Part shown: positions 34,061-42,504 of the stretch, in pieces | Layout: each line of letters starts with the position of its first letter | How positions within the stretch are numbered: position 1 is the first letter of the stretch | Assembly (NCBI RefSeq): GCF_013410115.1 | Contig: NZ_JACCCV010000001.1 | Location: forward strand, 372,001-436,000 | Reading direction: 5' to 3' | Origin: Tunturiibacter gelidiferens | GTDB lineage: Bacteria > Acidobacteriota > Terriglobia > Terriglobales > Acidobacteriaceae | DNA length: 64,000 nt | Translations under genes and position numbers: made by a program | The notes under the pieces: model-generated | The model's input: only the letters and a program-made list of their open reading frames with translations | Told to the model about the DNA's origin: nothing | Databases searched by the model: none

Positions 34061-34750
34061 ATGAAGATCGCTCTCTTCGGAGCCAGTGGTGCCACCGGAA
34101 AACTCCTCACACAGCGCTGCATCCACGCCGGCTACGAGGTCACAGCGCTGTTCCGGTCCACCCCGCCTCCCCATTTGCTCTTCACACGTCCTGCGTCTCC
34201 AGGCGCTCGGGAGCCCCTGAACTTCAAGATCGTCCGAGGCAGCGCCTTCGACCCTTCCCCCGTGCGTCAAACCATCGCGGGCGCCGACATAGTCCTGTCA
34301 GCGCTTGGCGCAAACTCCCTCAAGAAGGAAGACGTCCTCGAGCGCGCCATCCCGCAGATCATCGCCGCGATGCAGGACACCGAAACTCAGGCCAAGCCTG
34401 TCCGCCGCATCATCGTTCTTGGGTCCGCCGGCGCACTCTCCACCTCGCTCGACAAGCAGCCCGCCTGGCGTCGCTGGATCGTCCAGAACATCGTCTACAA
34501 CACCCTCCTCAAGTGGCCCGTGGCGTCGCAGATCTCACAATGGAACAATCTCTCCCACAGCAGCCTCGACTGGACCATGGTGATGCCTCCCATGCTCACC
34601 AACACGCCCGGCCGCGGCGCCTATCGCATAGACGGCGACGCCTTGCCCCCAAACGGCAGCCGCATCTCTCGGGAGGACGTAGCCGACTTCATGATGCAGC
34701 AGATCGGCAGCCCTCAATGGATTCGCAAAGGCGTCTACATCACCTGGTGA
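34061..34750 (+). CDS. NAD(P)H-binding (atypical SDR) family protein
   Basis: 229 residues. ATG 34061 follows AAAGGAGCCAGC. Dinucleotide-binding ALFGASGATGKLL at the N-terminus, a DIVLSALGANSLKKEDVL strand-helix, then IIVLGSAGALSTS and a WTMVMPPMLTN segment, matching NAD(P)-binding NmrA/BVR-B type proteins. The Tyr-Lys pair of classical SDRs is not evident, so it may be a redox sensor or a flavin/biliverdin-type reductase. It heads a run of + strand genes with the following secreted protein. Confidence 0.75.
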   Translation: MKIALFGASGATGKLLTQRCIHAGYEVTALFRSTPPPHLLFTRPASPGAREPLNFKIVRGSAFDPSPVRQTIAGADIVLSALGANSLKKEDVLERAIPQIIAAMQDTETQAKPVRRIIVLGSAGALSTSLDKQPAWRRWIVQNIVYNTLLKWPVASQISQWNNLSHSSLDWTMVMPPMLTNTPGRGAYRIDGDALPPNGSRISREDVADFMMQQIGSPQWIRKGVYITW

Positions 34751-34832
34751 AAGAAAAGAGGGGAACTTCCCAGCGGTGTTCCCGTACCTCACTCACCCCC
34801 GCATCGCAGATCGCAACAGAAAGAAAACCTCA

Positions 34833-35399
34833 ATGATCCTAAAGCTCCCGACGAAACTCGCTGCGTCGCTCCTCGCCATCGCTCTCTTCTGTCTTCCCAC
34901 CCCGGCTCCTACTCAGACGCCAGCAAAAGATCTAAACGCCAACTTCTTAGGCAAGTGGACAGGCCAGTTGGAGTATCGCGACTTCCAGAGCAACGCCCAG
35001 GTCTTCCTCCCAACCTGGTTGACCATCACCGAAACCGCCGACCAAAGGGCCCTTCAGTTCAACTACATCTACGACGACGGTCCATCGAAGACCGTTCGCG
35101 AATTCACAACCGTCACCCTGGACCCAATCGCTGCAAAGATCACCTTCACCTCCGATCGCGATAAATCCACTGACATCTACACTCTTCAGGGGCTCGAGGA
35201 CTTCTCCAAACTTGGCCGTGGCACCCTCATCCTCACCGGTCCTGGCAAAGAGAACGACAGGCCTGTAGACGTCCGAATCACACTCACCCTGCGCCGCAAC
35301 CTCTACACCTATCGCAAGGAGACCCGCCGCCCCGGCGAAGACTTCAAATTCCGCGACGCTTACACCTTCACCCGCGCCGAGCCGCCCTCGACGCCCTGA
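34833..35399 (+). CDS. secreted hypothetical protein (lipocalin-like)
   Basis: 188 residues from ATG 34833; the frame start at 34776 would overlap only junk. Signal peptide at residues 1-26 (LPTKLAASLLAIALFCLPTPAPT), then about 160 residues of beta-rich sequence beginning NANFLGKWTGQLEYRD, a pattern shared by acidobacterial lipocalin-like proteins that bind small hydrophobic ligands. No enzymatic motif. It lies 82 nt after the oxidoreductase gene. Confidence 0.6.
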   Translation: MILKLPTKLAASLLAIALFCLPTPAPTQTPAKDLNANFLGKWTGQLEYRDFQSNAQVFLPTWLTITETADQRALQFNYIYDDGPSKTVREFTTVTLDPIAAKITFTSDRDKSTDIYTLQGLEDFSKLGRGTLILTGPGKENDRPVDVRITLTLRRNLYTYRKETRRPGEDFKFRDAYTFTRAEPPSTP

Positions 35400-35425
35400 G
35401 TGTCGCGACTCTCAAGGGTGCACTA

Positions 35426-37084
35426 CTAGTTGTTCATCGCAGTCTCGGCTGCCCCAGCCATCTTTACCGCATGCGCCACATCCGTCCTCTGGCTGGTCTT
35501 GCCAAAGTCCGTCTGCCGAGCCGCCGCCGTGTAGAACGCACGCGCCTCCTCCGGCTTCTTGTCCTTCTCCGCAGCCATCCCGGCGCTCAGCAGCCCGTTC
35601 AGCCGGTTCGGGCTAAGATTCAGGGCCATCTTGTACTCCACCAGCGCCTCACCCGGTCTCTTTTCCATCATCAGAAGATCACCCAGCATCTCCCGCGCTG
35701 GAATATCCACCTCGCCCTGCCCCAGCTTATCCTGCTGGTCGGCAGCCTTACGCATCGCCGTCACAGCGTTCTCAGGCTTGTTCTCCGCGAACGCCTGCCA
35801 CCCCACCATCTCGTTCCTCTCCACCTCCATCGAGCTGATGCGCGACGCGTAGGGAGATTTCTTCAGCGCCTCAACTCCCTTATCAAACTCCGTCAGCGCC
35901 GAGGCGGCGAGCTTCGCATCCTTCAGGTGTCCCGCCGCTACGCCATGGCCCCAGTACGTATCGAACTTCAGATACTCCTTCGAACCCGGTGCCGGGGCCT
36001 CGGCAGCCAGAGTCTTCCAGTCATGCATCTCAATGCCGTATACCGCTCGCACCTCGTTGTCCAAGCGATTCCCGCCATGCTTCATGTCGTCCATGCCCGG
36101 CATGGCCTCCATCCGGTTGCCGACCGACCGCATGTCGTAGGTCAGCTCTTTAGCTTTCTGATCCTGTCCCACCTGCAGGTACGCATAGATCAGGAACTCC
36201 TTCGCATGCATCTGATGCGCGGCCCCCGGTTGGCCCGCGGCCTCTGCCTTCTCCGACGCCTTCACCGAAGCCACATTTGAATCGATATCCTCCTGCCACA
36301 TTCCCAGCCGCGCAAAGATGTGCCCCGGCATATGCAGCGCATGGGCCGACGCCGGCGCAATCTTCGCGTATTCACGTGCCGCCTTCAGACCTTCAGGCGC
36401 CAGCGCCGGAGTATCGCACGTATGAATGATGTAGTGCGCGAGCCCTGGATGGTCTGGATGCGCCTCGAACAAAGGGATCAGAATCGCCAGCGCTTCATGC
36501 TCATGACTCAACGAGGTATCTATCGGTGACTCCGCGGCGAGGATCGCCAATGCGTCGAACGCCGCCCCTTCCACATCGTCGGGATAAGCTGCGTGGAGCG
36601 CATTCATCTTCGTTTCATATGCATCTGCCCTCTGTTGAAACGTCGCATCTTTAGGATCGAAGAACGCGCTCAAAGCCCCGATATAGGCCTGCTCGCGCGT
36701 CGTCACCACTGCAGGAGGCGCAGCCGGCCTCCGAGCCTCGGCCATCTCCTCCTCGCCGGTCTTCAGCGCTGCGGACTCTGGTTCTCCCCAAAGCTCCTGG
36801 TACTTCGTCATAGCCACACCCCAGTGCGCCATCGCGCATCCTGGGTCGTCCTTCGCGATCGCACGAAACTGCATCTCCGCCTGGGTGTATCCAAACGAGT
36901 GCAGCAAAGCCACTCCATGCTCCATCGGCCCCTGCGACCGCGCCGCACACGACGTCGGAAACGAAACCCGTCCCAGCGTCCGATCCGCATCATCGTGATG
37001 ATGGTGGTGCTCCGCCGGCATTGATTGGGCATACGCGCACATCGCCGCGCACAAAGCTCCAAGGAAAAGAAAGGTCTTTCGCAT
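35426..37084 (-). CDS. secreted TPR-repeat protein
   Basis: 552 residues. Signal peptide at 1-20 (LFLGALCAAMCAYA), then a His cluster HHHHH directly after cleavage. A SCAARSQGPMEHGVALLHSFGY region and several tetratricopeptide-like helical pairs follow (EMQFRAIAKDDPGCAMAHWGVAM, VEYKMALNLSPNRLNGLLSAG). Such proteins are periplasmic scaffolds; the His run may bind metal. A C-terminal repeat closes the protein at MNN. It converges with the lipocalin-like gene with a 26-nt gap. Confidence 0.7.
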   Translation of the reverse strand: MRKTFLFLGALCAAMCAYAQSMPAEHHHHHDDADRTLGRVSFPTSCAARSQGPMEHGVALLHSFGYTQAEMQFRAIAKDDPGCAMAHWGVAMTKYQELWGEPESAALKTGEEEMAEARRPAAPPAVVTTREQAYIGALSAFFDPKDATFQQRADAYETKMNALHAAYPDDVEGAAFDALAILAAESPIDTSLSHEHEALAILIPLFEAHPDHPGLAHYIIHTCDTPALAPEGLKAAREYAKIAPASAHALHMPGHIFARLGMWQEDIDSNVASVKASEKAEAAGQPGAAHQMHAKEFLIYAYLQVGQDQKAKELTYDMRSVGNRMEAMPGMDDMKHGGNRLDNEVRAVYGIEMHDWKTLAAEAPAPGSKEYLKFDTYWGHGVAAGHLKDAKLAASALTEFDKGVEALKKSPYASRISSMEVERNEMVGWQAFAENKPENAVTAMRKAADQQDKLGQGEVDIPAREMLGDLLMMEKRPGEALVEYKMALNLSPNRLNGLLSAGMAAEKDKKPEEARAFYTAAARQTDFGKTSQRTDVAHAVKMAGAAETAMNN

Positions 37085-37191
37085 GCTCCCAAGGCTATGC
37101 CTTGATCCTCCAACTCCGCAACAGCCTCATTCGTGATTAACCAGAACCTCTGTGACCTTAGTAAAGTAGGTCTGTCACTCAAGGAGTTCCC

Positions 37192-37794
37192 GTGAAGCCA
37201 GCGAACCGAATCGTCGCTACCCTGCTGTCCTTATCTCTCGCAACTCTCGCGCATGCGCAGACCTCTGCGGCCTCGGCGCAGCCATCAACTCCTCCTACGT
37301 TGATCGGTTCCATCGCAACGAGAACCGACTGGCCGCAGGCCAAACCCGACGACGTGAAATCACCCGAAGCGATTCTCAATGCTGTCTACAGCGTGATCTC
37401 TGGCCCCAAGGGCCAGGCGCGTGACTGGGACCGTATGCGCTCGCTCTTTATTCCTGATGCGCGCCTTATTCCTGCAACGACGTCAGCTGCTAGTGGGCGT
37501 AGTGACGCGGTTGTTCTGACGATTGACGGCTATATCTCTCGCAGTCAGGGGCGGATGACTACTAATGGATTCTTTGAGCGCTCTATTCACAATGAGATCG
37601 AGCAGTTCGGCAATATCGTTCAGGTATGGAGCACTTATGAGTCTCGGCACAGCGCTGATGATCCCGCTCCTTTTACTCGAGGGATCAATAGCTTTCAGTT
37701 GTTGAAGGATGGAGACCGCTACTGGGTGGTCAACATCTTCTGGGATTCTGAGTCTCCTGCCAACCCGATCCCTGCAAAGTACCTTCCGAAGTAG
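37192..37794 (+). CDS. secreted NTF2/SnoaL-like protein
   Basis: 200 residues. GTG 37192 with AAGGAG about 6 nt before. Signal peptide to about residue 23 (ATLLSLSLATLAHA). The mature part shows AVYSVISGPKGQARDWDRMRSLFIPDARL and VQVWSTYESRHS, then VNIFWDSESP, the helix-plus-curved-sheet signature of SnoaL-like proteins that act as isomerases, dehydratases or binding proteins. It stands alone on the + strand. Confidence 0.7.
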   Translation: MKPANRIVATLLSLSLATLAHAQTSAASAQPSTPPTLIGSIATRTDWPQAKPDDVKSPEAILNAVYSVISGPKGQARDWDRMRSLFIPDARLIPATTSAASGRSDAVVLTIDGYISRSQGRMTTNGFFERSIHNEIEQFGNIVQVWSTYESRHSADDPAPFTRGINSFQLLKDGDRYWVVNIFWDSESPANPIPAKYLPK

Positions 37795-37898
37795 ATTTTT
37801 TCTGGCTCTGGTGGAAGGCGTTTTAATTGGGGTTTTTGGGAAACAGGGTGTTTTTGTTGTGGTGTTTTGGTGGTGAAGACGTGGTGTTTTGCGTGGTA

Positions 37899-37949
37899 AA
37901 CGTGGTGGGTTAGCAGCGTGTTTTTGGGCTGCTAAAAGTGCGCCACGTT
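37899..37949 (+). terminator. two-stem hairpin in a G/T-rich gap
   Basis: Outer AACGTGG / CCACGTT and inner TAGCAGC / GCTGCTA stems nest around a GTGTTTTTGG loop; TTTGAACTATTTTTTT follows. It sits in a strongly G/T-rich stretch (37800-37960) with repeated GTGGTG and GTTTT. It could end transcription of the NTF2-like gene; the unpaired segments between stems weaken this. Confidence 0.4.
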
Positions 37950-37972
37950 TTTGAACTATTTTTTTCGGGCAC

Positions 37973-38166
37973 TGTCCTGCCGGACGGGCTCCCTGCGCGG
38001 GAGGCGGTCACTTCGTGACTTGTATACCGCTTCGCCTGGTCCTCGCGTTGCTCGGAGGGAAGATCGTGCCGACCAGCGAGAGGACCTACGCTGCATATCC
38101 TGCCGAGACCGGTACACGCGTCACGAAGTGACCGCTCCGCGCGTAGCGGGCCCGTCCGGCATGACA
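37973..38166. repeat. inverted-repeat intergenic element, copy B (dnaA 3' end)
   Basis: About 194 bp, from TGTCCTGCCGGACGG to CCCGTCCGGCATGACA, ending 6 nt from the dnaA stop. The left arm has CTCCC/GGGAG and GTCAC-TTC-GTGAC hairpins; the right arm has GTCAC-GAA-GTGAC and CCGCT/AGCGG. Stems differ from copy A yet pair equally well. Confidence 0.8.
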
Positions 38167-38171
38167 GGGGT

Positions 38172-39599
38172 TTAGCTCAGCGTCTCCATCAGCTTGTTGA
38201 TGGTGCGGTTCAGGTCCTTGTCAGCCCGGCGCTGTTCGTCGATCTTCGAGATCGAATGCATCACGGTCGTGTGGTGCTTACCGCCAAACTGCCGCCCGAT
38301 CTCGGGCAGGGAAGCCTCGGTCAACTGCTTGGCCAGAAACATCGCGATCTGACGCGGCACGACGATCTGGCGGGAGTTGTTCTTCTGCTTCAACTCCGCG
38401 ACCCGCATGCCGAACTGCTCAGCCACAGTGCGCTGAATCGTCTCAATCGTAATCTTGCGGACCTGCGTATCGATGAACTGCTTCAGGCACTGCTGCGTTA
38501 CGGCAAGCGTGATCTCGACGCCATGCATGCTGCACCAGGCGATCAGCCGCACCAGCGCGCCCTCAAGCTCACGCACGTTGGTCCGCACGTTCGAGGCGAT
38601 AAACATCGCGACATCAGTGGGGAGCTGGGTCTGTTCGCTTTCGGCTTTCTTCTGCAGGATCGCGACTTTGGTTTCGAGATCGGGCGGTTGAATGTCGGCG
38701 ATCAGGCCCCACTCAAAACGTGACCGCAGGCGATCTTCAAAGTCGGCGAGTTCTTTCGGAGGCCGGTCGCTGGCAATGACAATCTGCTTCATGCTCTCGT
38801 GCAGCGTGTTGAAGGTATGGAAGAACTCCTCCTGGGTACGCTCCTTGCCGGCGAGGAACTGGATGTCGTCGATCAACAAGACGTCGACGTTGCGGAACTT
38901 GTCCCGGAATCCGGTCATCTTGTCGTAGCGGACCGAGTTGATCATCTCGTTGGTGAACTTTTCGCCGCTGACGTAGCTGATAGAGGCGTGCGGCTGCCGG
39001 CGCTTAACGTCGTGGCCGATCGCGTGCATCAGATGGGTCTTGCCCATACCGACGCCGCCGTAGAGGAAGAGCGGGTTGTAGGCCTTCGAAGGCCGTTCTG
39101 CCACGGCCTGAGCCGCTGCCGATGCAAACTGATTGCCGCTTCCGATGACGAAGGCGTCGAACTGGTAACGCGGGTTGAGCTGCGAGGCTGCGCTCCAGTC
39201 AAATCGCGCCTGCTCGGGCGTCGGCCCCGATACTGAGTTCGTCGATCCGCCGAGGCGCTGCTTGGGTGCGTTCTGGCTGTGGCTCGGCACAGGCGCAAAA
39301 CCGCCGTCTTCCCGGACCTTGGGCGCGCGCGGGTCCTGCTCGGGTGTGGTGAACGCGACCGACTCGACGTCCAGTCCGAGGTTGTCAATAGCTTCCTGGA
39401 TGAGGTCGGCGTAGCGATCGCCGATGTGCTGAAAGTCCGTGGAGGGAATTCGCACGAAGAGCTTTTTGCCCTCAAGATGTGAGAACCGTGTCGGCTTGAG
39501 CCAAGTCTCGTAAGACTGGCGGTTGATCTTCTTCTCAAGCGCAGCCAGAATACGAACCCAATAATTCAATACGGCGGTAGCCGTCGGAACGAATGACAT
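38172..39599 (-). CDS. dnaA: chromosomal replication initiator DnaA
   Basis: 475 residues. Domain I at about 1-90 (LEKKINRQSYETWLKPTRF), a linker rich in Ser/Pro/Arg to about 145, then the AAA+ domain III with GGVGMGKTHLMHAIG (Walker A) and LLIDDIQFLAGKERTQEEFF (Walker B), and the C-terminal helix-turn-helix with GGKHHTTVMHSISKI. It binds 9-mer boxes at the origin. ATG at 39599 with AAGGAAACTAAAG upstream. It sits alone; dnaN lies about 4.7 kb away on the same strand. Confidence 0.97.
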   Translation of the reverse strand: MSFVPTATAVLNYWVRILAALEKKINRQSYETWLKPTRFSHLEGKKLFVRIPSTDFQHIGDRYADLIQEAIDNLGLDVESVAFTTPEQDPRAPKVREDGGFAPVPSHSQNAPKQRLGGSTNSVSGPTPEQARFDWSAASQLNPRYQFDAFVIGSGNQFASAAAQAVAERPSKAYNPLFLYGGVGMGKTHLMHAIGHDVKRRQPHASISYVSGEKFTNEMINSVRYDKMTGFRDKFRNVDVLLIDDIQFLAGKERTQEEFFHTFNTLHESMKQIVIASDRPPKELADFEDRLRSRFEWGLIADIQPPDLETKVAILQKKAESEQTQLPTDVAMFIASNVRTNVRELEGALVRLIAWCSMHGVEITLAVTQQCLKQFIDTQVRKITIETIQRTVAEQFGMRVAELKQKNNSRQIVVPRQIAMFLAKQLTEASLPEIGRQFGGKHHTTVMHSISKIDEQRRADKDLNRTINKLMETLS

Positions 39600-40324
39600 T
39601 CTTTAGTTTCCTTGTCTTGTTTCCTGTTCCAAACCAGACGTGGCACTTCTTTCAGTCGTGCGGTTCACACGATAAGCAGCAAATAGAGGTCCATCCCTGC
39701 CCCTGAGGACAGGTGAAGACGGCCCCTGTGTTGCCAGAATTCTCTCCGCTGAGCACCCGTTGCAACACTGGCCGCGGAGAGGAGTAGTCAACGTAAAACA
39801 GAGTGCGGGACGGCTGGGCTTGCAGAAAAACGTGTTGCGAATCGGGTTCGATAGTAGCACGGAAAAGATGGCGTTTTTCAGACCTTCGCATCAAAAAAAG
39901 GAAGTTGCACCATTACCAGTGAAGAACTGAAATCAAGCGTCTGTAGCAGGGAGAAAATACGTTGCGACCAGATGTTTCTTCTCTACTACTGCGAAGTTTC
40001 TTGTGTTAAGAGATTCGCGATCCGGTCTCTTTGTATGGTGGGTTGATATCACTATCAGGATATCCGGTGTGTCTGTTTTGCGGTGCATGTGCGCGCCTTT
40101 GGTGGCAGTGATTTTCTTTTACAGGATAGTTTGTTGAGTCGTCTCATTTCGAAACTTTCGTCTCCCCATTGCATTCCGTCGTCGCTGCGAAGGAGTTCGA
40201 TGGCTGATCCGATCAAGAGTCTTCGCTGAAAATAAGTTCGTCACTGGCACAAAGGACCCTTTATGGAACGCTCGGCGCGTTTCCAGATTTCGATGGACTG
40301 GGCTTTGACAGCAGAGTCCGCCGA
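39600..40324. other. dnaA upstream gap, candidate origin or control region
   Basis: 725 bp with no supported gene, between dnaA and a SnoaL-like gene. The part near 39880-40020 is AT-rich and holds sequences such as TTGTGTTAAG and TTCACACGATAAG that only weakly resemble DnaA boxes. Expected contents are the dnaA promoter and possibly oriC, but no perfect box cluster was visible by eye. Confidence 0.35.
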
Positions 40325-40675
40325 CTAGGTTTGTCCCTCAGGCGGTTGCTCAGGGTAGTAGAACGCATGTATCGCCTTAATCTGTCCATCTACGATGTGA
40401 ATTCGGTCAAAAACGTGATCCACTCCATTAACAGTCTCCATGTCGAAGACGGTTGCAACGTAATCTCCCTCGACAATGTGCTGCTTTAACTGAATACCCC
40501 TGACCACGGGGAGAATTTGCGTAAGGAATCCGAGTATGGTTGCACGACCCGTCAATTTTGGCATGCGCGGCCCTTCAAATGTTACGTCTTCGGCAAAGGA
40601 CACTTTGGACAAGTCCTTTGTTGCAAAGCAATCCAAATAGGCTTCGACCACAGCGACTTTCTGTTCTCGTGACAT
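40325..40675 (-). CDS. SnoaL-like nuclear transport factor 2 protein
   Basis: 116 residues from ATG 40675, which has AGGAG 5 nt upstream; the frame from 40723 adds an unlikely Cys-containing tail. AVVEAYLDCFATKDLSKVSFAEDVTFEGP, then LPVVRGIQLKQHIVEGDYVATVFD and IHIVDGQIKAIHAFYYPEQP, the full cone-shaped NTF2 fold sequence. Function could be a small-molecule isomerase or binding protein; no catalytic pair is certain. It lies between the dnaA upstream gap and rpmH on the opposite strand to rpmH. Confidence 0.75.
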   Translation of the reverse strand: MSREQKVAVVEAYLDCFATKDLSKVSFAEDVTFEGPRMPKLTGRATILGFLTQILPVVRGIQLKQHIVEGDYVATVFDMETVNGVDHVFDRIHIVDGQIKAIHAFYYPEQPPEGQT

Positions 40676-40811
40676 GACTGCTCCTCGCTCGCATATGATC
40701 TCAGACGCGCCACTGAGAGCCAATGAGCTTGGTTTTCGGGCAACTAACCTTATCTGAAGCGTGTGGCCAAAGGACGCAGCATTACGGCTGTGAAAATCCC
40801 GTCCGATCGGG

Positions 40812-40817
40812 TATACT
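40812..40817 (+). promoter_or_regulatory. -10 box of the rpmH promoter
   Basis: TATACT in GGGTATACTCAG, 66 nt before the rpmH ATG. The -35 region (TGTGAA about 17 nt upstream) is weak. Confidence 0.45.
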
Positions 40818-40882
40818 CAGAGATTGTTGCAACAGCCTAAAAGTTTGAGCAGGTGTTCTACCCTGCGCAGGAGTTTTTTGTC

Positions 40883-41038
40883 ATGCCGAAGCGTACTTTT
40901 CAACCCAACCGCCGCCACCGCGCCAAGACCCACGGTTTTCTTTCCCGCATGAAGACCAAGGCTGGTGCCGCTGTCCTCAGCCGCCGCCGTGCCAAGGGGC
41001 GTCACAAGATCGCCGTCAGCGCCGGGTTCCGCGACTAG
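40883..41038 (+). CDS. rpmH: 50S ribosomal protein L34
   Basis: 51 residues. The ATG at 40883, with AGGAG 9 nt upstream, gives [20 protein letters not shown], the L34 N-terminus; an earlier in-frame start at 40853 is not the real start. The rest is basic ([14 protein letters not shown]) as in all L34 proteins. L34 sits in the large ribosomal subunit near the exit tunnel. It starts the rpmH-rnpA-yidD-yidC-jag set. Confidence 0.98.
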   Translation: MPKRTFQPNRRHRAKTHGFLSRMKTKAGAAVLSRRRAKGRHKIAVSAGFRD

Positions 41039-41148
41039 TCTTTTTGCTTAGAGCCAGTTAGCCGATCAGCGTCTTGATGGGCGCTTGATATACAGGTTCC
41101 TCAGGAACTCGTAAGCAATAGAAAATCTGAAAAAAGTATATGTGGTTT

Positions 41149-41199
41149 GCAAAGACCATCGGGGAGAGCTATCGCTCTCGTTCGATGGTGTTTGCCTTT
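41149..41199 (+). terminator. long two-tier hairpin downstream of rpmH
   Basis: GCAAAGACCATCG pairs with CGATGGTGTTTGC (one mismatch), enclosing an inner GAGAGC-TATC-GCTCTC stem; CTTTTG follows. It could end rpmH transcription or be the core of a small structured RNA. The remainder of 41039-41403 shows no gene. Confidence 0.6.
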
Positions 41200-41403
41200 T
41201 GATAGCCACCGCTCTGGGTTTCGAGGTCCATCATTCAGATTCGAAATGAGTTTCCGTCTGCGGCGGGATTGCATCGGCTAAACCAACATCTACCAGCACG
41301 TAAAGCATCTGTTTTGGGGCAACCATCCGGCCGCGGCAGGTCTCTTAATGGGTGTCGGCAACGTTGAGATAGTGGTCGACGGCCGACAAAGGAGAGAATT
41401 GTC

Positions 41404-41550
41404 ATGGCACAGAACATGAATCAGCCAAACCAGGGAAATCAAGGGAACAACCCGTCGCAGGGAAGCAACCAGGGCAACACGGCGACGAAGAAACCGGGTC
41501 AAGAGACAAACGTGAAGAGTGGAGACAGCAGCTCCACCCCTAAGAAATAG
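41404..41550 (+). CDS. small Asn/Gln-rich protein
   Basis: 48 residues. ATG 41404 has AGGAG 8 nt upstream. The N-terminal half is Asn/Gln/Gly-rich with repeated NQ and NQG pieces; the C-terminal half is Ser/Thr/Lys-rich and ends STPKK. It has no hydrophobic core, so it is likely disordered. No family recognised. It lies between rpmH and rnpA and is followed by a hairpin terminator. Confidence 0.65.
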   Translation: MAQNMNQPNQGNQGNNPSQGSNQGNTATKKPGQETNVKSGDSSSTPKK

Positions 41551-41595
41551 GTAGCGGTTGTTTTTGCAGGAACGCAGAGGGTGATCGTCCCTCGA

Positions 41596-41623
41596 GAAGC
41601 TCGCCGGGCCGGCGGGCTTCTTT
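41596..41623 (+). terminator. rho-independent terminator after the small Asn/Gln-rich gene
   Basis: GAAGCTCGCC pairs with GGCGGGCTTC (one G-U) around GGGCC, followed by TTTGCG. The short T-run makes strength moderate. Confidence 0.6.
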
Positions 41624-41708
41624 GCGTGAAGAGGGTGAGGCGGCTGAGGGCGCTGGAAAGAAGGGAAGCTTGTAGGATGGAGACAGCGAGCCGTCTGCTT
41701 GTACGCCA

Positions 41709-42146
41709 ATGACCGCGAATCCAAATTCGATCTTTCGCCTGCGGAAACACGCCGACTACCAGCGCGTGTATAAGGCCAGCCGCAAACAGTTCGCGAAACA
41801 GATGAGCTACTTCTTTACGCTTCGCCCTCAGCTTGGGGCCGATGGAACTCCATTGCGGGACGCCGATGCGTCGAGTCCGCGTGTGGGGCTGACGGTGGGG
41901 AAGGTGATGGGAAAGGCGGTTGACCGTAACCGCATCAAGCGCCGGATGCGCGAGGCCGTTCGCAAGAATCTTGCAACACTGAATACACCGGTCGATGTGG
42001 TGCTGCACCCGCGCCGCAGCGTCATCGATCTCGACTATCCGACCCTGAAGCGCGAGGTGGCAAGCGTCTTTCGCGCTATTCAGAAGGCGGCTGAACGGCA
42101 GCCCAGAGAGGGCGCGGTCCAGCCGATGTCTTCCAGGTCGCGGTGA
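41709..42146 (+). CDS. rnpA: ribonuclease P protein component
   Basis: 145 residues. [18 protein letters not shown] at the start, then [29 protein letters not shown], the RnpA signature, and a C-terminal [21 protein letters not shown]. It binds the RNase P RNA to mature tRNA 5' ends. Residues 50-65 carry an insertion ([15 protein letters not shown]) longer than in many RnpA proteins. ATG 41709; yidD begins just after its stop. Confidence 0.95.
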   Translation: MTANPNSIFRLRKHADYQRVYKASRKQFAKQMSYFFTLRPQLGADGTPLRDADASSPRVGLTVGKVMGKAVDRNRIKRRMREAVRKNLATLNTPVDVVLHPRRSVIDLDYPTLKREVASVFRAIQKAAERQPREGAVQPMSSRSR

Positions 42147-42153
42147 AAGCGTG

Positions 42154-42441
42154 ATGGACTCTCAGCCCAGTGTCGGCGTCCGCGTGGCCTACGGCCTCTA
42201 CAAAGCGATCGTGTCGCCCGTGCTCCATGCCTTCAGTCCGAGCCAGTGTCTGTACCTTCCGACGTGTTCGGAGTATGCCTACGTTGCGCTGGTTCGCTTC
42301 GGTGTCGTGAAGGGGTCGTGGCTGGCGCTTCGGCGCGTCGGCAGGTGCCACCCCTTCGCTAAGGGCGGGCTGGACCCCGTGCCTCTGCAACGCTCGAAGG
42401 TTACCGTGGCCGCACCTATTTCCACAGACCATTTATCATAA
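42154..42441 (+). CDS. yidD: membrane protein insertion efficiency factor YidD
   Basis: 95 residues. ATG 42154 preferred over a GTG one codon earlier. [57 protein letters not shown] holds the family's three conserved Cys and the GRCHPF signature. It helps YidC-dependent insertion. Located between rnpA and yidC as in most bacteria. Confidence 0.95.
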   Translation: MDSQPSVGVRVAYGLYKAIVSPVLHAFSPSQCLYLPTCSEYAYVALVRFGVVKGSWLALRRVGRCHPFAKGGLDPVPLQRSKVTVAAPISTDHLS

Positions 42442-42504
42442 AGGTAGCGTCTCCAAAGTCTGAGGAGACGGCCTTACGTTTTAGCAAAGAATAGGAAGTC
42501 TCTT

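Noticed and set aside
37951-38175. Possible small gene across repeat copy B
   Set aside because: It translates the repeat element and has no ribosome binding site.
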